A stretch of DNA of 64,000 bases from Clavaria fumosa (GCA_951802425.1 OX637797.1:2914001-2978000), one strand, 5' to 3'; counted from the first letter of the stretch, positions 23,362 through 35,240 are shown. Program-made: numbers and translations. The notes: generated by a model not told the origin, from the sequence alone.

Positions 23362-24694
23362 TCCATATTAGCACTAAACTTACTGTATCCCAGTTGCTTG
23401 CGGGACGGCGTTCTTGCTGCAAACGCTCCCGATAGGCGAAGGAACCAGGAGGGGACAGGGGAAAGGCCCGTGATGAAAGAGAGTTTTTGTTCCTAACCAC
23501 GATCTTGATGTCCCCGTGCTCCTACTAGTAGAGGGTGTGCGCTCGTCGAGCAACTTCACCTGCTGTCTCTAACTTGCTCTTCGGCACTTTCCCGTGTGTC
23601 CATACACTATAATTCGGTGTCTAATTTCACAGAATTCGCTGCCCTGCCATCTAGCGCCTTGTACAGCGCCTTGTACTGCATTTTGCCACGGCGGCAGCGG
23701 GGTGTTACAGCTAATCGGATTGAGGGTGCTTGTAAAGTAAACATACATTGACTTTTTGGTTTTCAGGCTGGAGTGGGTGGGGGGATGTTTTGGGCGCGTG
23801 AGAGATAGATAGGCTTGAACTAGCGCATCTCGCTCCTTGCCTTGTAGAGAAATTACTAGACCAAGAACGTATTAATTATTTGCTGTTCTCGCCTGAGGCA
23901 AATTACGTTTGGTCGCGCTCCGTATTGCATGCAGATCAGGCTCGATCGGTGCTGTGCCTTTTCGCCGCTGTGCGTGGAAGTTTCTTTTTCTCTCGGCTTG
24001 GTGCGGAGACGTTGGTGGTCCACAAATGGAATGAACGCCCAGGGGAGACTGGCAAATGCTGGAGTGCCCCGTTCCTATTCTTTGATCAACGAGGCGGCGG
24101 CGGCGGCGGCGGTAAGAACTTGAAAGCTGAGATGTTCTTTTTCTCCCAAACACAGTTGCAGAAGGGCATTGGCCGAAATTTGACACGGTGTCACGACAAA
24201 ACTTTATACTCAAAAAAAAAAAGGTCGCCACTCATTACCACAGCGACAACCGCGAACTGCGAAATGTGTTGCCACCAGAACAAAACGTCAAACTGTCGAA
24301 CTGACTTAGTTTCCAACATGAGCCTCAGAACCTGCGTTATCTTGTATCTCAAATATCGTAAATCGAGATACGACACGACTGCGGGGCAAGCGCCAATCCA
24401 CTGGTGGACTTGTGGCTTCGTTCCCGTTTTGGACACTTGCTCGATATGTTTTTTTTTTTTCCAAGACAATCGGTCGAAAAAAGAAGGGGGTGGGAGGAGG
24501 AAATGGATTTCATCCCTGTGCGCCTGTCCCGAAACGTCGCAGCCCTTTTACAGTTAAATATGCATTGACTGCATCGGTTCCTGTAAAGATCTAGGTCGTA
24601 AGTACTGACTGTTCTTTACCCCAAGCGCGTGTGGTCAATCAGAACTCACTCTTCACAGTCCTTGTCCTTGTAGTGTTGCGTTTCCTCCCTCGCC
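23362..24694. other. gene-poor interval of 1.3 kb
   Basis: Nothing convincing is coded here. It contains a short GCG repeat near 24091-24113 and A-rich and T-rich homopolymers near 24213-24223 and 24449-24462. A 225-codon plus-strand frame at 23880-24557 is Cys/Trp/Phe-rich, has no motif and looks spurious. Part of the interval must be the promoter of the WOPR gene. Confidence 0.4.
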
Positions 24695-25703
24695 ATGCAG
24701 CAACCTACCTGCACAAACATCTGGATTCGCTCTACGCTGGACGCACACAAAATCTTCTACGGTGTATACTTGGGCATCCTCCCAATGGTCCACAGGCATT
24801 TAGACGCCGGCGAGCGGCTCGCTCTGCGTTCAGGTTGCGTGTACGTGTGGGAGGAACGAGGCCCACACGAACTCACCGTGAGCGCGTCCATGTCGTATGT
24901 TCGCTCTTCTTTAATTCGTGGCTCGAGCACAGGGACTCAAGCGCTTTACCGAAGGGCGGAGATGGAGCCGCTGGCGGGTCAGAGACGTGAGTCAAACCAA
25001 TAACGAGGTCGTTTGGCCGTTTAGATTCTAGCATCGTTTCAGAAGTTCCAACTCTACTGCGAAAAGTATACTCTACCCGGAGACGGTCAAAAGAGGTTGG
25101 ATAGATTCCCTACCTCTGTGCGTTTCGCATTCACTCCACTCTCAGCCGAACCCCCGAAGTACATCCCCCAAGTAATTGGGACCCTCTCGTCAGGCAGACG
25201 TACTCCGTCTCAGTTGAGACCAGTGAGGGCTGGAGGAAATGGCACCTCAGTATACTCTCAAAACTCGCCCAGATAATTCCCTCGGCTAATTCTTTCCTGC
25301 AGCGGCTTACTTCACTCAAACTACGGTAAATCAACTACTTACTGTAGACGACATTCAGGATGTCGGCACCGCCGTTATACCAGAGGGGAAATTCCTCAGC
25401 AAAAATCGCAAGCTGGACGGCTCGCAACATCGCTCAGCCGAACCACCCGTACCAACGGTCAGGCAACCGTGTGCGGGGCAAGGACCCCAGCAGACGGACC
25501 CATCGTCTCAACTCTCCCCGTATCCGCCCCCTTCGCAACACACGTTTCCGGGTAACGCACCCATTTCTCTCTCCTCGGATTCACTCATGTCTAATGCTGG
25601 TATTGCACTACCCATCATGAACGAGCTTATTCCTCACACTTTTCATCTCAGCCCTCCGATCTTATCCCCAACACTCTTCAGCACCACTGGCACTCCTCCC
25701 TGA
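24695..25703 (+). CDS. WOPR-domain (Gti1/Pac2 family) transcriptional regulator
   Basis: Exons 24695-24877, 24933-24986, 25043-25095, 25146-25249 and 25303-25703 sum to 795 nt (264 residues). The WOPR domain fills about residues 1-140. Its first half holds IRSTLDAHKIFYGVYLGILP, a RSGCVYVWEERG block and GLKRFTEGRRWSRWRVRD. Its second half holds DPLVRQTYSVSVETSEGWRK and WHLTAYFTQTTV. This family (Wor1, Ryp1, Sge1, Gti1) binds DNA and controls morphological switching and development in fungi. The C-terminal 100 residues are Pro/Ser/Gln-rich. An alternative intron (donor near 25598, acceptor near 25651) would skip the stop at 25701-25703 and extend the tail; I cannot decide between the two ends. 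Confidence 0.8.
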
Positions 25704-25891
25704 TCGAGAGCGCAACATTGCCAACGGGCACGCGTACCAACCAGGTCATCCTCACCATCAAATCGCTTTTCCAGTACCACACGGCCCACACCTACCCTCT
25801 AATGATGCCCTCATTGTTGCAGTTCGTCACTCCAGGGTGTATTCGATTTATAGCTTAACCCTTCACCTAGACCGTTGCTACTGTCGCTCTC

Positions 25892-26233
25892 ATGGTACAA
25901 CTCCTCACAACGAATTTGAATGCGATCGCTCGTGCCATCCTCTCCTTTGGAATCACGTTCGAGTTACTCGGTCTGCTCTTTATTATTTCCTTCCTTTTCC
26001 CTCAGCGCTTCAAGGACATCGGCCCTCCAATGGCTCCAAGAACTCCAATCTACTTCGCCACGTGTGCCCCGACAGTTTTGATCTTGATGGGGATATTCGG
26101 ACTGTCCGCAGCGATCGTAGTGGAGACCGTGAAGTTTTCGTTGAGTGTAGCTATAGCCATGAGCTGCATCCTCATCATCGCAGGTATGCTCTGCCTCTTG
26201 GTTTCCTTGCTTAGAGTTTGTGGACGACTGTGA
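25892..26233 (+). CDS. small predicted membrane protein, three hydrophobic helices
   Basis: An uninterrupted frame from an ATG gives 113 residues with three hydrophobic segments: AILSFGITFELLGLLFIISF, IYFATCAPTVLILMGIFGLS and LSVAIAMSCILIIAGMLCLL. I do not recognise the family. The frame is open upstream to a possible acceptor (CACCTAG) at about 25870, so an additional 5' exon is likely. It lies under 200 bp from the WOPR gene. An extended WOPR tail would read through the same interval, so the boundary between the two genes is uncertain. Confidence 0.5.
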   Translation: MVQLLTTNLNAIARAILSFGITFELLGLLFIISFLFPQRFKDIGPPMAPRTPIYFATCAPTVLILMGIFGLSAAIVVETVKFSLSVAIAMSCILIIAGMLCLLVSLLRVCGRL

Positions 26234-26722
26234 TAAGTTGGAGAGGAGTTATTGAGAGTTATTGAGCTTTTGTCCCTGTCGATCGTTAGTACGCGTTAGT
26301 ACTGGCTCGATATAAACATTGGGTTTGGTTTGTGACATTTCTTCTACGGCACGCGGAATGTTGCCGCGGCACGGCTCAGGTCACAGCCAAGTCTAATACA
26401 AATCATTGAACGCTCCGACTTCAACTTGGAATGGAATTATGCGACCTTAGCAAATTGAGCTCCTGCCAAGCCCGCCGTAAACTCGCATCGCCTTCGTGTG
26501 AGAGTGCAATTGCGGAGTGGTGAACCAAACGATGGTGGTGGACTTGGGGGTGATGAAGGACCAATTTGTGGTGAGAAAGCGGACTGGGATGTGGTGATGG
26601 CAGGAGGAGCTCAGGGAAAAGGACGTCCCAACCCGACAACGATAGCATGTCTAAAGCAGAGGCGCTAGAGAATCAGATGAGAAACCCAAAGATGGCATCG
26701 GTAAGTTGGAATGCACTAGTAC

Positions 26723-26959
26723 CCCAGAGCTAGTGTTGCCACGGCTCGGCTTTTTTCGGCTCGGCTCGGCTAAACCGAGCGAGCCGTTGGACAATGCACA
26801 ATGGGAGGAGAGATTTTGATACATCTGATCATTCACTCCTTCTGTGAGAGCCCAAAGCCGCTTATTCTGTGGGACTACCTGTTGATTTGAAGCCACAATA
26901 CTCAATGCAAATTCCCAAAAAAGAAATCGGCTCGCGCCGTTGGCAACACTACCCAGAGC
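26723..26959. mobile_element. non-autonomous hAT-type MITE with target-site duplication
   Basis: The 221-bp core (26731-26951) begins TAGTGTTGCCACGGC and ends with the inverted GCCGTTGGCAACACTA. The first 11 bp of the ends are perfect inverted repeats (TAGTGTTGCCA). The core is flanked on both sides by the identical octamer CCCAGAGC (26723-26730 and 26952-26959). An 8-bp duplication plus termini of the form (C/T)AGTGTTGCC is the hallmark of hAT insertions. A subterminal hairpin of GGCTCGG units lies at 26757-26786. No transposase frame is present, so it would have been moved by an element elsewhere. It sits about 120 bp upstream of the FunK1 kinase start. Confidence 0.8.
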
Positions 26960-27080
26960 CGCTAAAACGGGGACGCGTTGTATGTTGTTATTGTCTGTTG
27001 TTATTGTCGGATAACATCGCCTCCACCACTGACTACGGTTCACCCAATACTGTACCTAGGTGAAAAGAAACCGCCAAATC

Positions 27081-29436
27081 ATGTCCCCGAAAGGCCCTTT
27101 GACCTCCTCATCTGCTTCCAGTTCTTGTGATACTACCCCGCCACCATCTGCCATTCCTTCAGCTGCTCTCCAAGATACTCCGATTAGCAAGAGGGCATCT
27201 AGGACGGACCCCTACACGTCACTTCATCATGAAAGGGATTTCCGGATGCGACAACTGGGCGAAGAGATGGAAGGGAAATTCGTTGGTCCCATGCCTGTTA
27301 TCAAATTCCTAAACAAATTCCTACCCTCTGGCAATTTCCCAACCATGCCCTGGAAGGAGAAGCATCAAGCAGCTTTTAAACGCGTGGCAAAGCAGGGGTC
27401 CGAAAAAGCGATGTATAAACCATTGGTTCATTTCATTTCATTTCAACAATACCTTTGCTATTTTAACTAACGGCTTTCGTTGTTAGATAAAAGCATTAAA
27501 AGCATTCTGTCCCAACCTCGAACTCGTCGACACACATAACCACGTCGACGAATCTAGCATCCTGAATCAAAACCTGCTTAAACCTGACATCACCGCCTAC
27601 ATCACTAAAAGCGGTAGGGATCAAGTGACGGATTTCTCTTTGATGGAGATTCACACAGAGGTCAAATTCGACGAAAGAGACGATCCTTTTTGCGACGACT
27701 CGCCCGAGTCAATAGAACACGATACTGAGGCGAGCAAAGACACCAAAGGCCAAATCACGTCTTACGCCGTCGCTCAGCTTGCGACTCAGTTCCGCTCACA
27801 CATCTTTTCCGTCCTGATCTGTGGCAAATATGCGAGACTTCTACGCTGGGATCGATCAGGAGCCGTAGTCTCCAAAGCGTTCGACTATACGGGAAGGCAT
27901 TTGGCGCAATTTTACTGGCGGTACAATCATTCAGATCCCAGTGTCCGAGGAGTGGATTGTTCCGTATCTAAGCCTTCGGCAAAGGAGGCTATTTTGGCTA
28001 GGAAACTGCTCAAGCTTGAAGAATGTGCCCGCCTTGTAAAGTTTGAAGTTTATGACGAAATCGACGACACTGTTTCTTATTATATTGGAAGCATGCCAAC
28101 ATTCGATAGCGACGCCTCCCCGACCGGAAGTGCCACTCGAACATTCGTCGTCGTCGACCCGGACACGGAACGCGTCGTATTTTTGAAGGATACATGGAGA
28201 ATAGATCTTCCTGATATGATGAAGGAAGGCACGATTTACCGCACTCTTCACAAAGCTAATGTGTCGAATATTCCCACATTCGTACGAGGGGATGATGTTC
28301 CCCACCAACGAACCCGCTCGCAAGATTTTGTTTCTGCCTCGTGGGCTCGACTGCTCGCTAAGCCACTGCGACCCCATCAACACTATCGAATGGTACTTGG
28401 AGAAGTCGGCCGTGACCTGACGTCGTTTGATTCAACTTGGGAATTGGTCAATGCCATGAAAGATGCGCTGCAAGGTGCGTTCGCTTTAATATTATACCAA
28501 TTTTGCTGATATCCCGCTATCTCGTAGCTCATAAGGAAGCATTTGAAAAAGCGAAAATTCTGCATCGTGACGTCAGTGTCGGCAATATATTGATCACCAA
28601 CGATGGACGTGGATTGTTGATAGACTGGGACTTGTCTAAACATACGGAGGACCTCGCGAAAGGTGCCCGACAAGAACGCTCGGTAAATTCACTTTTCCGT
28701 TCGCATACTTTTGGACTCTGAGGAGTTGCCTTGTCTACTCCAGGGGACTTGGCAGTTTATGGCCGCTAGGTTGCTCTTGAGTTCAACACCAGTAGTGCAC
28801 ACTCTCGCGGACGATCTGGAGTCATTCCTTCACGTGCTCAGCTGGGTCGCGTTACGGTTCACACCTCATGACTTGAGTTCTAGGGCCTTAACCGATCTTC
28901 TGGGTATCATGTTTGACGATTCTTATGAGGACGATGACGGTTTCATCCGAGGAGGGCTTTCCAAGCAGTACTACCTGGTTGGAGGTCAGGTTCCGAGAAC
29001 CGGATTCCGCCAGCAGATACTCAGGAACCTGCTGGAAGGTCTTACCGAAACCTGTGCCGTTCGCTACGAGGAACGTCCTTCTGATGGCGGGCTTGCTGCA
29101 TCTCACAAGATGCAGCCCAAGCGTGATGATGAGCTTGCTATGTTTCATTTTCTGCTGGCGGCGCAGTATGAACGCAAATTAGCGGCACTGGAGAGTTCTG
29201 ACTGGATGTTGGAGACCTTCGCGGAAGCTTTGGCGAACCGTGAGGCATGGCCACAAGATGACAAGTCCATCCCGAATCCATTGGCTCACAAGACTCCTTC
29301 GGGCCGAAAGAGAAAATCGGAGACTGATGACTATTTGCCCAAACAGAGGCAACGGTTTACGCCATCGATATCTGAGCACCTTAGTGAGGGAGGTGGCGAT
29401 GAGGAAACCAGCGGCGAGGAACGCACTGTTGATTAA
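27081..29436 (+). CDS. fungal-specific FunK1-type protein kinase
   Basis: Exons 27081-27425, 27487-28474, 28528-28682 and 28744-29436 sum to 2181 nt (726 residues). The family is expanded in multicellular basidiomycetes and its substrates are unknown. The region ahead of the kinase core carries FSLMEIHTEVKF and YAVAQLATQFRSHIFSVLIC, typical of FunK1. The catalytic loop reads LHRDVSVGNILI and the DFG-like motif is DWDLS. SGTWQFMAARLL follows as the activation segment end, with LADDLESFLHVLSWVALRF after it. The C-terminus has basic and acidic low-complexity stretches. All key catalytic residues are visible, so the gene looks intact. Confidence 0.85.
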
Positions 29437-29732
29437 TACGAGCAATCGGCCAGGGGCCATGAATTTCTTCTTTTTCGGTCAATGTTCACTACTTCGTCAT
29501 TACCACAACGTGTCCTGTATTCATCCATCTTGCATACCTTTCAGAAGAGCTCAGAGATACAAAATTTATGGGTGAGCCTGGTTGCTGAACAGGAACCCCA
29601 GAAAGACCACAGAAAGGTGACGACATTACGTTCGTCAGATTGTTTTAGTGCACAACACAAGCGAAAAAACAAATAAATTCGTGACAGAAGTGCGGTTTCA
29701 ACAATAGTACGTCGACTCGTCCAAACAGATCA

Positions 29733-30400
29733 CTAATAATTGAAGTCTCGTTCAAAAACGTCTAACCTTGCCTTGATGCTTAGGATGTGAGCATGTTTCT
29801 GAAGGAATTCTCGCTCCTTTGCAGCTGCCGGCTCCTCGCCAAGCAACTGGGCGAAATGTTCAGCAGCTCGGTCTTGTGTGAACAACGTGTGAAGGAGCTT
29901 TCCCTGCATGTCACTCGCGAGAGCTTGATTGAGCTCGTGTTCAATCGCCATTGGGAAGATGTCAATAATGCGCTGTGCGTGCGGTTGGTGCGATCAGAGG
30001 GATTGGATGGATGCGGTAGAAGCGGGGCCCCGAAATACCTTGTAAGCGACTTGGAAATACGCCCTAGTTTCTGCCATGACGATACCTCCTGTTCAAATGA
30101 ATCCGCTGGCCGAAGGAGCGAGAAACTCTCTGTCGTGAGGCCTGTGAATCCGGCATTCTGCAAGTTGCGAAGTGCTTCCAACTCGTAATCAAACTTCTGT
30201 GGGGGAACCTGTTTTTTCGTGTTCTCCAGGTCAGGTTTGAGGAACTTGTAGGAGTTCAGTCTCGCATCCTTGTAACGTATATGCCACTTCGTGCGCAACG
30301 AATCGAAATACTGATCCCGCCATGCAAAGAACTGCAATTCGAGCATTTTAGTGACCAGCAAATGGTCGCACTGCATCTGCAGCCCAGACGGATTTGCTTA
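29733..30400 (-). pseudogene. relic of a dynamin-like GTPase, C-terminal (GED) part
   Basis: Reading on the minus strand, the end of the frame carries a dynamin effector-domain tail: MAETRAYFQVAYK, an intron, then RIIDIFPMAIEHELNQALAS and a final stop at 29733-29735. Just upstream, another frame carries the preceding stalk-type segment: FFAWRDQYFDSLRTKWHIRY and NAGFTGLTTESFSLLRPADS. The two halves belong together in fungal Mx/dynamin-like proteins. They meet near 30086 in different frames, with only five bases between them and no room for an intron. No GTPase motifs (GxxxxGKS, DxxG, TKxD) were found upstream. It is best read as a decayed 3' fragment, though a sequencing indel is possible. Confidence 0.6.
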
Positions 30401-31209
30401 TCCCTGCATAAAGCGAATCGAGGCTCTGCGAGAGCAGCCGTTGCAGGCCCTAAAAACACAGAAAGCGTCGTCAACACCGCACCTGAAACGAAAAAAGGGG
30501 GCAGAATGCACAACATAGACAGCGATCGACGAGTCCGTCGGCTGCGCAATAGGTGAGCAGGAACCGCATTTCCGCATTGCAAATGATATAACTAAGATAC
30601 ATGCGAAAAGAAGCGTCAGCCAACTCGAGCATGGGAGGTTTCATTTCGATCCGTAGTTTGAAGGGGTCGGTGGTGATGCTGCACCCAAGATTGACAGTCG
30701 AGGGAGTGGGCAGCACAATGTCAAGGGTGAAGCCAGCGGCGGGACTCCATCCAGCCTGAGAGCAATCCAGGCGTCGAGGTTCTAGTAAGGGAATTAAGAG
30801 CCGGCAGCTCGCCGAGTTCAGCGCAGACTTGGACACCTGAATGATGGAAATAGTGAGCAAGTCCCGCCATCGAAAAACTCGGCGGCGCAAAGCACCTTTT
30901 TTCACAGGTTACGCTTAGACAGTACAGCTCCAAGCGATAATCGTCCTTTGATGCTACAACCAAGGATGCGGAGAACAATTCCATCCATGAACAAGCCCTG
31001 TTACAGCTGGTGGGTAGTCTACCAAATGAAATGTTGCATGTACTCGGCTCCACCTCTCTTTTAAATTGTTGAATGTTCAAGTTCAACACTGTATTGTAAC
31101 AATGCCCCTTAGGGGGAGAGAGACAGGGGCATTTCATTTGAACACGAACACGCAACAAGCGAACACGCAACAGGTCAACGTGACTGTTGTCTTCCGTTCT
31201 TCAACGTCA
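30401..31209. other. unassigned 0.8-kb interval before hexokinase
   Basis: Minus-strand frames here (roughly 30470-31000) contain stretches that look partly coding, such as DIVLPTPSTVNLGCSITTDP and ASLVVASKDDYRLELYCLS, but I cannot join them into a gene or name a family. They may be the decayed upstream part of the dynamin relic. The right end should be the hexokinase promoter. Confidence 0.35.
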
Positions 31210-33287
31210 ATGGATTCCTTGCATACAACAGCCCTCTTCGGGTCGGAGAGGAAGCGACTCTTCTCTTTGATTGAGAGTCAGTTTCGTCTGAGCCCAGAGC
31301 GTCTTGCAAGCTTGACCCAGGCTTTTCTGGACGAGATGCAGGCGGGCTTGAAGGAGTACAAACGCCCCATGGCCATGATGTGCGCATCTCTCATCACCTT
31401 TCAAGTTGGCAATGACGCATTTTACACTGTCGGAATCTAGACCGACGTTCGTGACTGGAGTGCCAGACGGCACAGAGACGGGGTCTGCATCGTCGTCGTC
31501 CTCGACCGCGTGTTCTGATCGTAGGTCTATGTAGCACGTTCTTGGCCCTGGACTTGGGTGGCACAAATCTGTAAGGTCATCTCGGACCTCTCAGAGTACA
31601 ATGAGAGATTAACTACTTTCATCCAGGCGAGTGTGTGCGGTGCAACTGAATGGGGACAAGACTCTTTCGCTCCGTCAGCAGAAATACAAAGTTTCCGAGA
31701 CACTCAAAACAGGGGAAGCATCCGCCCTTTTCGGTAAAGTTCCACCCTGAATTCGAGATCTCTCATCCCTGAGACTTCTTAACTACGAAACCAGATTATC
31801 TCGCCGACTCTGTCGATGCGTTTCTCACCTCACCTGCACACGTCGATGACTTTGAGTCTCAGACGGTCTACCTCGGCATGACGTTCTCTTTCCCTGTGGA
31901 GCAGACTGCCCTGGATTCCGGCAAATTGCTCACATGGACTAAGGGTTTCTCAGCGAAACATGCCGTAGGGAAGGATGTTGTAAAGCTCCTTCAAGACGCG
32001 TTCGACCGCAAGCATATGCACGTCAAATGCGTCGCGCTCATAAACGATGTCTGTCATTGAGCAGTTTATTCGATGGCAATTGATGATGATTGGGATTGAA
32101 TAGACCGTCGGTACTCTCCTTTCCCGCGCATATGCGACTGGCAGCTGCAAACTTGGCGTAATATTTGGGACGGGCACAAATGGGGCTTATGTCGAGCGAG
32201 TACCTAATATCCGTAAGCTGGCACATTCGCATCCCAAGATCTCCAAGGCTGGTGGGGACATGGTGGTCAACTGTGAATGGGGTGCATTCGACAATACTGT
32301 AATCATCACTCCTCATATTCCTTTTTCTTTTGTCTCATCACGTTCATGCCAGAGGAGCCATCTTCCTTCCACGCCGTACGACAGGACTCTCGATCGCCTC
32401 TCGGTAAATCCTTCGGCCCAAGCGCTCGAAAAATTCATATCAGGCATGTACCTCGGTGAAATCACCCGCCTCGTTCTGCTTTCGCTCGTCGATGCCACTT
32501 TTGCCCTACCTCCCGGTAAACCGCCTCTGGCATTGCTGTTTGGGGGCAAAGGGAGTGAGGTCATGAATAAGATGTGGGCCCTTGATTCGAGTGTTATGAG
32601 TGAGATCGAGGATGCATGGCAGGCCGGACAAACCGAGCCGCCTACGTCTGATGATGAGACGTTATCTGTCGAGGACTTGCCATTCGAGGAAGGCCAGTTG
32701 AGTGGGGCAAGACGCAAACAACTAGAGAGAGTAAGAGATGTGGTCGTGAGAAGGTTTGGCTATGGTCCGAACGAGGTTGGATTGTGGGACGCGGCGGTAG
32801 GTGTCACGTCTAGAGATCATTTGCCCTCTGCTTTCTCATTGGGCGTACAGGTGGTCCGATGGGTGTCGGCCCTCGTCGCTCGCCGTGCTGCTTTGCTCAG
32901 TGGTGTTCCAATTGCCGCTATACTCATCCACGCGGGCGAAGCTGTTCTCGGCGGTCAGAACATTCCAAGTCCAGCGAAAAACAAAATTGTTGTTGGCGTT
33001 GACGGCTCGTGAGTTCTTGTTGAGAACTCGACCACAATGTGTTGTTATCTGATGTCGCATGGAACAGTTTGATCGAGCACTATCCAAACTTCGAACGTAT
33101 GCTTCGGAAGTCGCTTCGCTCCGTGGTGGGAGCAGAGGCAGAGGCGCGCGTAGAGATAGGCCTGGCCAAAGATGGAAGCGGAGTCGGAGGTGCGTATCCA
33201 GGGTAGATTGCAATTCGCTTGTCTGAAAAATACCTTGCAGCTGCTCTTGGCGCCTTACAAGCGTTGAAGGGTGCTTCTCTTAACTAG
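31210..33287 (+). CDS. hexokinase
   Basis: Ten exons (31210-31379, 31441-31482, 31535-31570, 31627-31733, 31795-32048, 32104-32298, 32353-32796, 32851-33008, 33068-33189 and 33241-33287) sum to 1575 nt (524 residues). The enzyme phosphorylates hexoses at the entry to glycolysis. Signature motifs are all present after splicing: FLALDLGGTNLRVCAVQL (phosphate-binding loop 1), MTFSFPVEQ, the catalytic-Asp loop LINDTVGTLLSRAY (split by an intron after Asp), GTGTNGAYVE and MVVNCEWGAFDN. The C-terminal half has IVVGVDGSLIEHYPNFERML. It ends in ALKGASLN. It converges on AP-3 mu with a gap of 136 bp. Confidence 0.93.
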
Positions 33288-33423
33288 TTCGTCTCTTCCG
33301 TTCTTTCAGGTATACTGATTCCCGGGCAAACAAATTGTAAATGTATCTACATTTGACAAACCACTGCTAAACGGCCCATGGCAGGCATTCCGCCTTGACC
33401 GCGTATCATCTATGCGCAATGGT

Positions 33424-35240
33424 TCAAATTCTCCACTCGACTTTCCCAGTGCCCCTTCCCCTGACGCCTTTATATGGCTTGTATCCTTCTGCCACCGCCA
33501 CTTTGAGTTGGTCAATCTTGAGTGCGGAAAAGGTGCTCAGCGGCACGCTGAATGTCACCTGAACCGCACGAGCGGGTCGAGGTGTCACACCAAGGGCTGT
33601 GTTCCAGAAGCCTTTGAGTGTATGGGTGCACGCGTTACTTGTCGAGCCTATCTTCCAGCGTAGGACGCGGCGTTTTGGGTCGTATGACCAGCCCGCAATG
33701 CCCTCTTCTCCGCCGTCTTCGGTGGACCCAAATCCGCTAGAGCCACGACCGACGTCGCACCGTAATGCACTGATTTCAGGGTCATCCCCAAGATACAACT
33801 CCACCGCGAGGTCTTCAAGGGAAGTGACTTTCCCGGAAAGCCGAGTTTTGAGAGACAGGTCCAGGGTCACTTTACGAGATATATATTTTTTACAGCAACT
33901 CAGCATGACTAGGAATTTCAAATCGCTACATCACTGACCTGAATTTTCCTCAAACTCCAGTACGCCACTGATCACGAACGGCACAGGAACAGCATGGATA
34001 TCTTTCGTTACCGCCAATGTGGACTGATTGGATATATTTCTCGCCGCGGGCGAGTAGCGGTACTCCATGAGGACAAAATTGCCGTCTGGAGGCACGAACG
34101 AAAGAGATTTGTTCGACGTCCAGCGAGATAGACTTGGTCTGATGTATGAGTCGTGGTTCAAGGAGGAAGGCAAAAGCCTAACCGGACGCAAGGATGGAAA
34201 GAACAATCGGCAAGAACGCTGGGGTTCTGGAATGTTACAAGAAGGTCGGGGATTCCTGCGTAAGCAATGAATCAGCAAAGCCGAAGCAGCAACGTGGATG
34301 GAAAGGGAAACGCAGACCTGATAAACGGGAATTGCACTCTATCTTACCCCAGACGTTATTCGACAGCATTGTGCCATGCCTGGACGGGTTGTGCATGCTT
34401 GGAAAAGCAGGATAAGTTCAGTGAGCAAACTGCCGCTCACTTGTTGACCACTGCAACCATCCCCTCGGTCACATCAAAATATATCTCGTTAGACGTGTGC
34501 TTCACGTTCGCCCGTCGCCAAGGGATCGGAGATGCAAAGACGCTTGCACCGGCACCCATGCTGGTGTTCAACGAGGCGGTGATGTTTGCAGCAGACAGGA
34601 GCTTCGAGAATAGGGAGGGAGGAAGAACGATATCGCGTAGAGCGTTCGAGAACGTGGTTACTGGGTGCCCGCTAGAGTCGAGCATCTCTTCTAGCAGCTA
34701 CACAGAGCGTCAAGGATGGCCGAGCTCTATAGTAGATCGGGGTGTTGCGGCTTGCCTGATACACGACATCGAAGTTGTCTCGAAGCGTGGCAGCTGACAC
34801 GGACCCAAAGTATTCCTTGAGGACGCCCACGAACGTCTTGAGAAATGAGAAGCCAAGCAAAGGGTCCACTTGGGTATCCGCGGAAGTAGGTGTGAGTTCT
34901 ATGTCCAATCGATCCGAAGGCACCAGCGCACCATCTCCGCTAATAGGACACAGAATCCTCACGTCCCCGCATGGGACGTGGCAGCATGCACTAAGCGCGT
35001 CGCCCGCGTCATGAGATGGTAGAAACAGTAGGGGATTCACGTCAGACGGTCGCGCAGCTTTGGCGAGGGCGTTGTTGAACGTGTCAATGTGGAGGAGTGC
35101 ATATGCAGTATTCGTGGACCGAAAGCCAGATTGAATGATAGGGCGTCTGGTACCGGAAATGTCAGACATTTTTATTATAAGTTCAGATTGTTGTCGACGG
35201 ACCCGTTGGTGTCCAGAATGATGAGACCATCAATGGCCAT
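33424..35240 (-). CDS. APM3: AP-3 adaptor complex subunit mu
   Basis: Seven exons (35203-35240, 34756-35146, 34441-34697, 34318-34379, 34183-34255, 33939-34138 and 33424-33869) sum to 1467 nt (488 residues). The N-terminus MAIDGLIILDTNG begins the longin-like domain. DNFDVVYQLLEEMLDSSGHP closes it. The mu-homology domain follows with GTMLSNNVWGKIECNSRLSG, DCSFHPCVR, SLSFVPPDGNFVLMEYRY and the C-terminal AYK-type segment EGYKPYKGVRGRGTGKVEW. AP-3 sorts cargo from endosome/Golgi to the vacuole. Intron 2 has a consensus GC donor (CAG|GCAAGC). Confidence 0.9.

Noticed and set aside
23880..24557. 225-codon plus-strand open frame in the gene-poor interval
   Set aside because: Composition is Cys/Trp/Phe/Lys-rich without domain, start context or splice support.
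25837..26214. Open frame overlapping the small membrane protein
   Set aside because: It is another frame of the same DNA; the frame with three clean hydrophobic helices is preferred.
26714..26736. CACTAG...CTAGTG as the outer inverted repeat of the mobile element
   Set aside because: Only six bases per arm, and it overlaps the left target-site duplication; the TAGTGTTGCCA ends with the octamer duplication explain the site better.
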